Assembly: GCA_947683625.1 (NCBI GenBank)
Contig: CANTUR010000680.1
Location: forward strand, 1,037,001 to 1,101,000
Reading direction: 5' to 3'
Source: Mallotus nudiflorus
Taxonomy: Eukaryota; Streptophyta; Magnoliopsida; Malpighiales; Euphorbiaceae
DNA: 64,000 nucleotides
Shown: positions 61,985-64,000 of the stretch, piece after piece
How the letters are laid out: each line of letters opens with the position of its first letter
Numbering within the stretch: position 1 is the stretch's first letter
Position numbers and translations under genes: made by a program
Notes under the pieces: generated by a model
Seen by the model: the letters and a program-made list of their open reading frames with translations, nothing else
Told to the model about the DNA's origin: nothing
The model's database searches: none

Positions 61985-62175
61985 TGTTTGGTATATATTT
62001 GGTATATATGTGATATATAAATTTGGTATATTTCGGTATATATTCGATATATTTTTGGTATATACTCATATATTTGATACATCTTTGGTATACATTTGGT
62101 ATATATGTGATATATATGTTTGGTATACTTTGGCATATATTCGGTATGTTTTTGGTATATTTCTTTTGGTATATT
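61985..62175 (+). repeat. Expanded TTTGGTATATA minisatellite
   Basis: About 15 degenerate units of roughly 11 bases (TTTGGTATATA and variants with GTGATATAT and TTCGGTATAT). It is the counterpart of 54148-54262 and the target type in which S3 inserted. Confidence 0.75.
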
Positions 62176-63105
62176 TCTTGTGCATGTTATTATTTTAATA
62201 ATTATACGATTTATTTAAAGGATAGCAGTAGAATGTGCTACCTAGTGGGCTGCACTAGGACTGTGTATGTACCAATGCATTAGATTTTTAAGATTTGATA
62301 TCATGAGATTATTTGATGTGAGACTTGATTAAATAATTATTGAGTTTTGATGTGAGTGAGTAGTATGATTGCAGAAGTTTGGTTGACCTAGTGTCTCGGG
62401 GCCAATCACACCGACAATGAGATTGCGGGAGCTCGTTGACTTAGTCTCTTGGCGCCAGTCTACTGTCCAAAAATGGAAAAGAAAATTATGTTGGAATTAA
62501 GTTAGCTTGTGGGCTAGTGAGATTCAATGATCAAATTTGTGAACTATTTAGGGTTATGCTCCGATCCTTCACTCAAAATAATTTTATGTATTATTTATTA
62601 TATAAAAGTGGATTTTAGCATATGTATGAAATGTATTTATATGTATATTATTATACTGATACTTGATTGTATATGAATTATGTTGCATGTATATATATTA
62701 TAATAATTCACTCAATGAGGTCTGACTCCCCTTAATATTTTTTTTTCAGTATCTACTACTTCAGACCTTTCTCGTAGTACTCTTCGCTAGACTCTTTTTT
62801 CTTTGACTAATTTATGTAAATATTGAACTATTATCTTTTTATATTTTAGGAATCACTGTAATAGTAGCGTTATTGTATTAGTAGTGTATTTTATTATTAT
62901 AATCTTATACCGAATATTGTATGAAAATATTTTAATTATGTTGTAAAATAAAGATATGTTTTTATATTAATAAAATTTTTAATTCTGGTGTATTTTTGTA
63001 TTATTATTGTGTGTTTTTTTATTTTAAGGCTTGTTACGGGTTCCAGATTCAAAAGAATTCTCATTCTCTAGGGCCGGTCATGACTCCTCAGATTGGGTCG
63101 TGACA

Positions 63106-63565
63106 TATTATTATACCGATGCTTGAATGTCTGTATTGTTAGTTTGCATGCATATTTATAATAGTACTTCACTCAGTGAGGTTTGACCCCTTTAATATTT
63201 TTTTCAGGATCTTCTACTTTAGACCTCCCTATTAGACTTATTCGCCAGACTCTTTCCTCCCCAGTTGATTTATGTATATATTGAACCATTGTTTCTCTTG
63301 TATTTTAGTAAACACTACAGTAATAGTGCTTCTTATTTTATTATATGTATTGTATTAGATTGTGTTCATGTATTTGAATATTTTATGAACATATTTTATT
63401 ATGTTATAATAAGGATTTATTTTATATTAATTAAATTTTTAATTCTGATGTATTTTTGTGTTATGTTTGTATGTGTTTTTATTTTAAGGTTTGCTACGAG
63501 TTCTAAATTCTTGAGAATTCCCATTCCCTAGCACCAGTTATGACTCATCGGTTTGGGTCATGGTA
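63106..63565 (+). repeat. 3' end of a D-like LTR
   Basis: This matches about 42103-42556 (end of D's 5' LTR) more closely than E's own LTR: TATTATTATACCGATGCTTGAATGTCTG, the hairpin around TTTTTTCAG, CTTATTCGCCAGACT, and the end GGGTCATGGTA. It begins in mid-LTR exactly where E ends, so E was inserted here. TATTA at 63106-63110 is the expected right TSD. Confidence 0.8.
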
Positions 63566-63851
63566 AAATCTACCCTTTCTTTTAGCTAGGAGCTTTATCT
63601 TAAAATGACTACTCTTCATCATTATATGCTGCCTTTGCAATAAGAGCAGTGCGCACTCACCTCATTCAGAGAAGATAAGAAAACAACACGATTCAAAACA
63701 TAACAAGAACACTAACATACACACAGAATACAAGAAGTAATGATGCCAAGAAGTGATAATTATCAACCTAATCACTATAGTAGTTTCAAGAAAAGACATA
63801 TTTCAATGACCAAAACAATAGAAAATCAACCATAAGCTCTAATACCAACTT
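63566..63851 (-). pseudogene. gag: Leader and gag start of element N
   Basis: The minus strand shows the leader after a primer-binding site and a gag start of the M lineage: ATGAGGTGAGTGCGCACTGC at about 63662-63643, in place of the ATGAGGAGGCGAGCG of A. The third codon is already a stop. It is cut at 63566 by the D-like LTR. The rest of N's internal region is not identified to the left. Confidence 0.65.
63836..63847 (-). promoter_or_regulatory. Primer-binding site of element N
   Basis: The minus strand reads TGGTATTAGAGC, the same one-mismatch form as in A and B. Confidence 0.8.
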
Positions 63852-64000
63852 TGTCATGACTTGAACCCAAAGGCACATGACCGATACTAGGGAATGAGAA
63901 AGTTTATAGCTTTTAAAGCCCTTGTTAAGCCTTAGAAATTTTTCACAAATAAAAATCAATCAACTTAACAATAAAAGCATAATTCAAAATAAATTCACCA
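63852..64000 (-). repeat. End of the 5' LTR of element N, cut by the window
   Basis: The minus-strand LTR end reads TTCAAGTCATGACA, preceded by an AAGGCTTAACAAGGGCT block related to the AGGCTTGCTACGGG block of other LTRs. It continues beyond the window. Confidence 0.75.

Larger units (their letters stand above)
60222..63105 (+). repeat. 3' LTR of element E
   Basis: A 2,884-base family 2 LTR ending GGGTCGTGACA. It has a long TTA repeat (about 60482-60555), a CT-rich tract (about 60620-60686), then a GC-rich leader with CCACCACCAA repeats (about 60715-60740). The acceptor-like TTTGCTTGTAG is near 61810. The covarying hairpin is truncated after ATCCAGTTTACAGAG (61840), where about 200 bases present elsewhere are missing. 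GTGAGTTATT, paired repeats and the hairpin around TTTTTTTTCAG follow. Confidence 0.88.
39977..63565 (+). mobile_element. D/E compound: two Ty3/gypsy internal regions sharing a composite LTR
   Basis: The order is LTR (39977-42556), internal region D (42557-50354, interrupted by solo LTR S2), composite LTR (50355-55207, interrupted by solo LTR S3), internal region E (55208-60221), LTR (60222-63105) and a D-like LTR end (63106-63565). The 3' end of E lies inside the D-like LTR, so the likely history is that E inserted into D's 3' LTR, followed by recombination between the partial D LTR and E's 5' LTR. A simple LTR-internal-LTR-internal-LTR tandem by unequal crossover is the alternative. Confidence 0.7.

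Overview
The window is a plant-type intergenic block made almost entirely of nested Ty3/gypsy LTR retrotransposons. No host gene, tRNA, rRNA or CRISPR array was found. An angiosperm nuclear genome is indicated by primer-binding sites complementary to plant initiator tRNA-Met, Gag-Pol polyproteins ending in a degenerate chromodomain-like tail (closest in my judgement to Tekay/Del chromoviruses), 5-bp target-site duplications (TSDs), very long AT-rich LTRs of about 3.2 kb, and heavy C-to-T decay. The species cannot be named from the sequence.

Two related LTR families are present. Family 1 begins TGTAATATCC(C/T)G and ends GGGTCGTGACA. It includes element A (3321-14769), element B (18696-30093, TSD TCCAC), two copies of an old LTR called X (1-2598 and 14770-17987), and three solo LTRs: S1 (32334-35578, TSD ATTAC), S2 (45238-48604, TSD TAGAA/TAGAG) and S3 (50920-54142, TSD GTATA). 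Family 2 begins TGT(TAT)AACCC and is older. It includes M on the minus strand (pieces from 2599 to 39877), D and E on the plus strand (39977-63565), and N on the minus strand (63566-64000, cut by the window end).

Layout: 1-3320 and 15093-18695 are two copies of the same sequence (X LTR, then the 3' end of M), and each is followed by the same 5' LTR of a B-type element. This is a tandem duplication with a period of about 15.1-15.4 kb. The first copy runs into a 3' LTR of another subtype (11518-14769), so element A is a B/Z hybrid with no TSD; unequal recombination inside the internal region explains this. From 30099 to 39877 lies the rest of M, carrying solo LTR S1. Near 39878-39976 M and D meet head to head at an AT microsatellite. 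D is interrupted by S2. Its 3' LTR is fused with the 5' LTR of E, and that fused LTR is interrupted by S3. The 3' LTR of E ends inside a remnant of a D-like LTR.

No element is coding-competent. A and B keep nearly whole Gag-Pol sequences broken by a few stops and frameshifts, D and E are heavily degraded, and M carries gag but has lost most of pol. The main unexplained signal is in the LTRs. Every copy has GC-rich islands separated by AT-rich stretches, bounded by conserved splice-site-like sequences, and at least two conserved RNA-type hairpins, one with compensatory changes between families. This suggests a multi-intron spliced, structured leader. Comparisons are by eye; percentages are rough counts over short windows.
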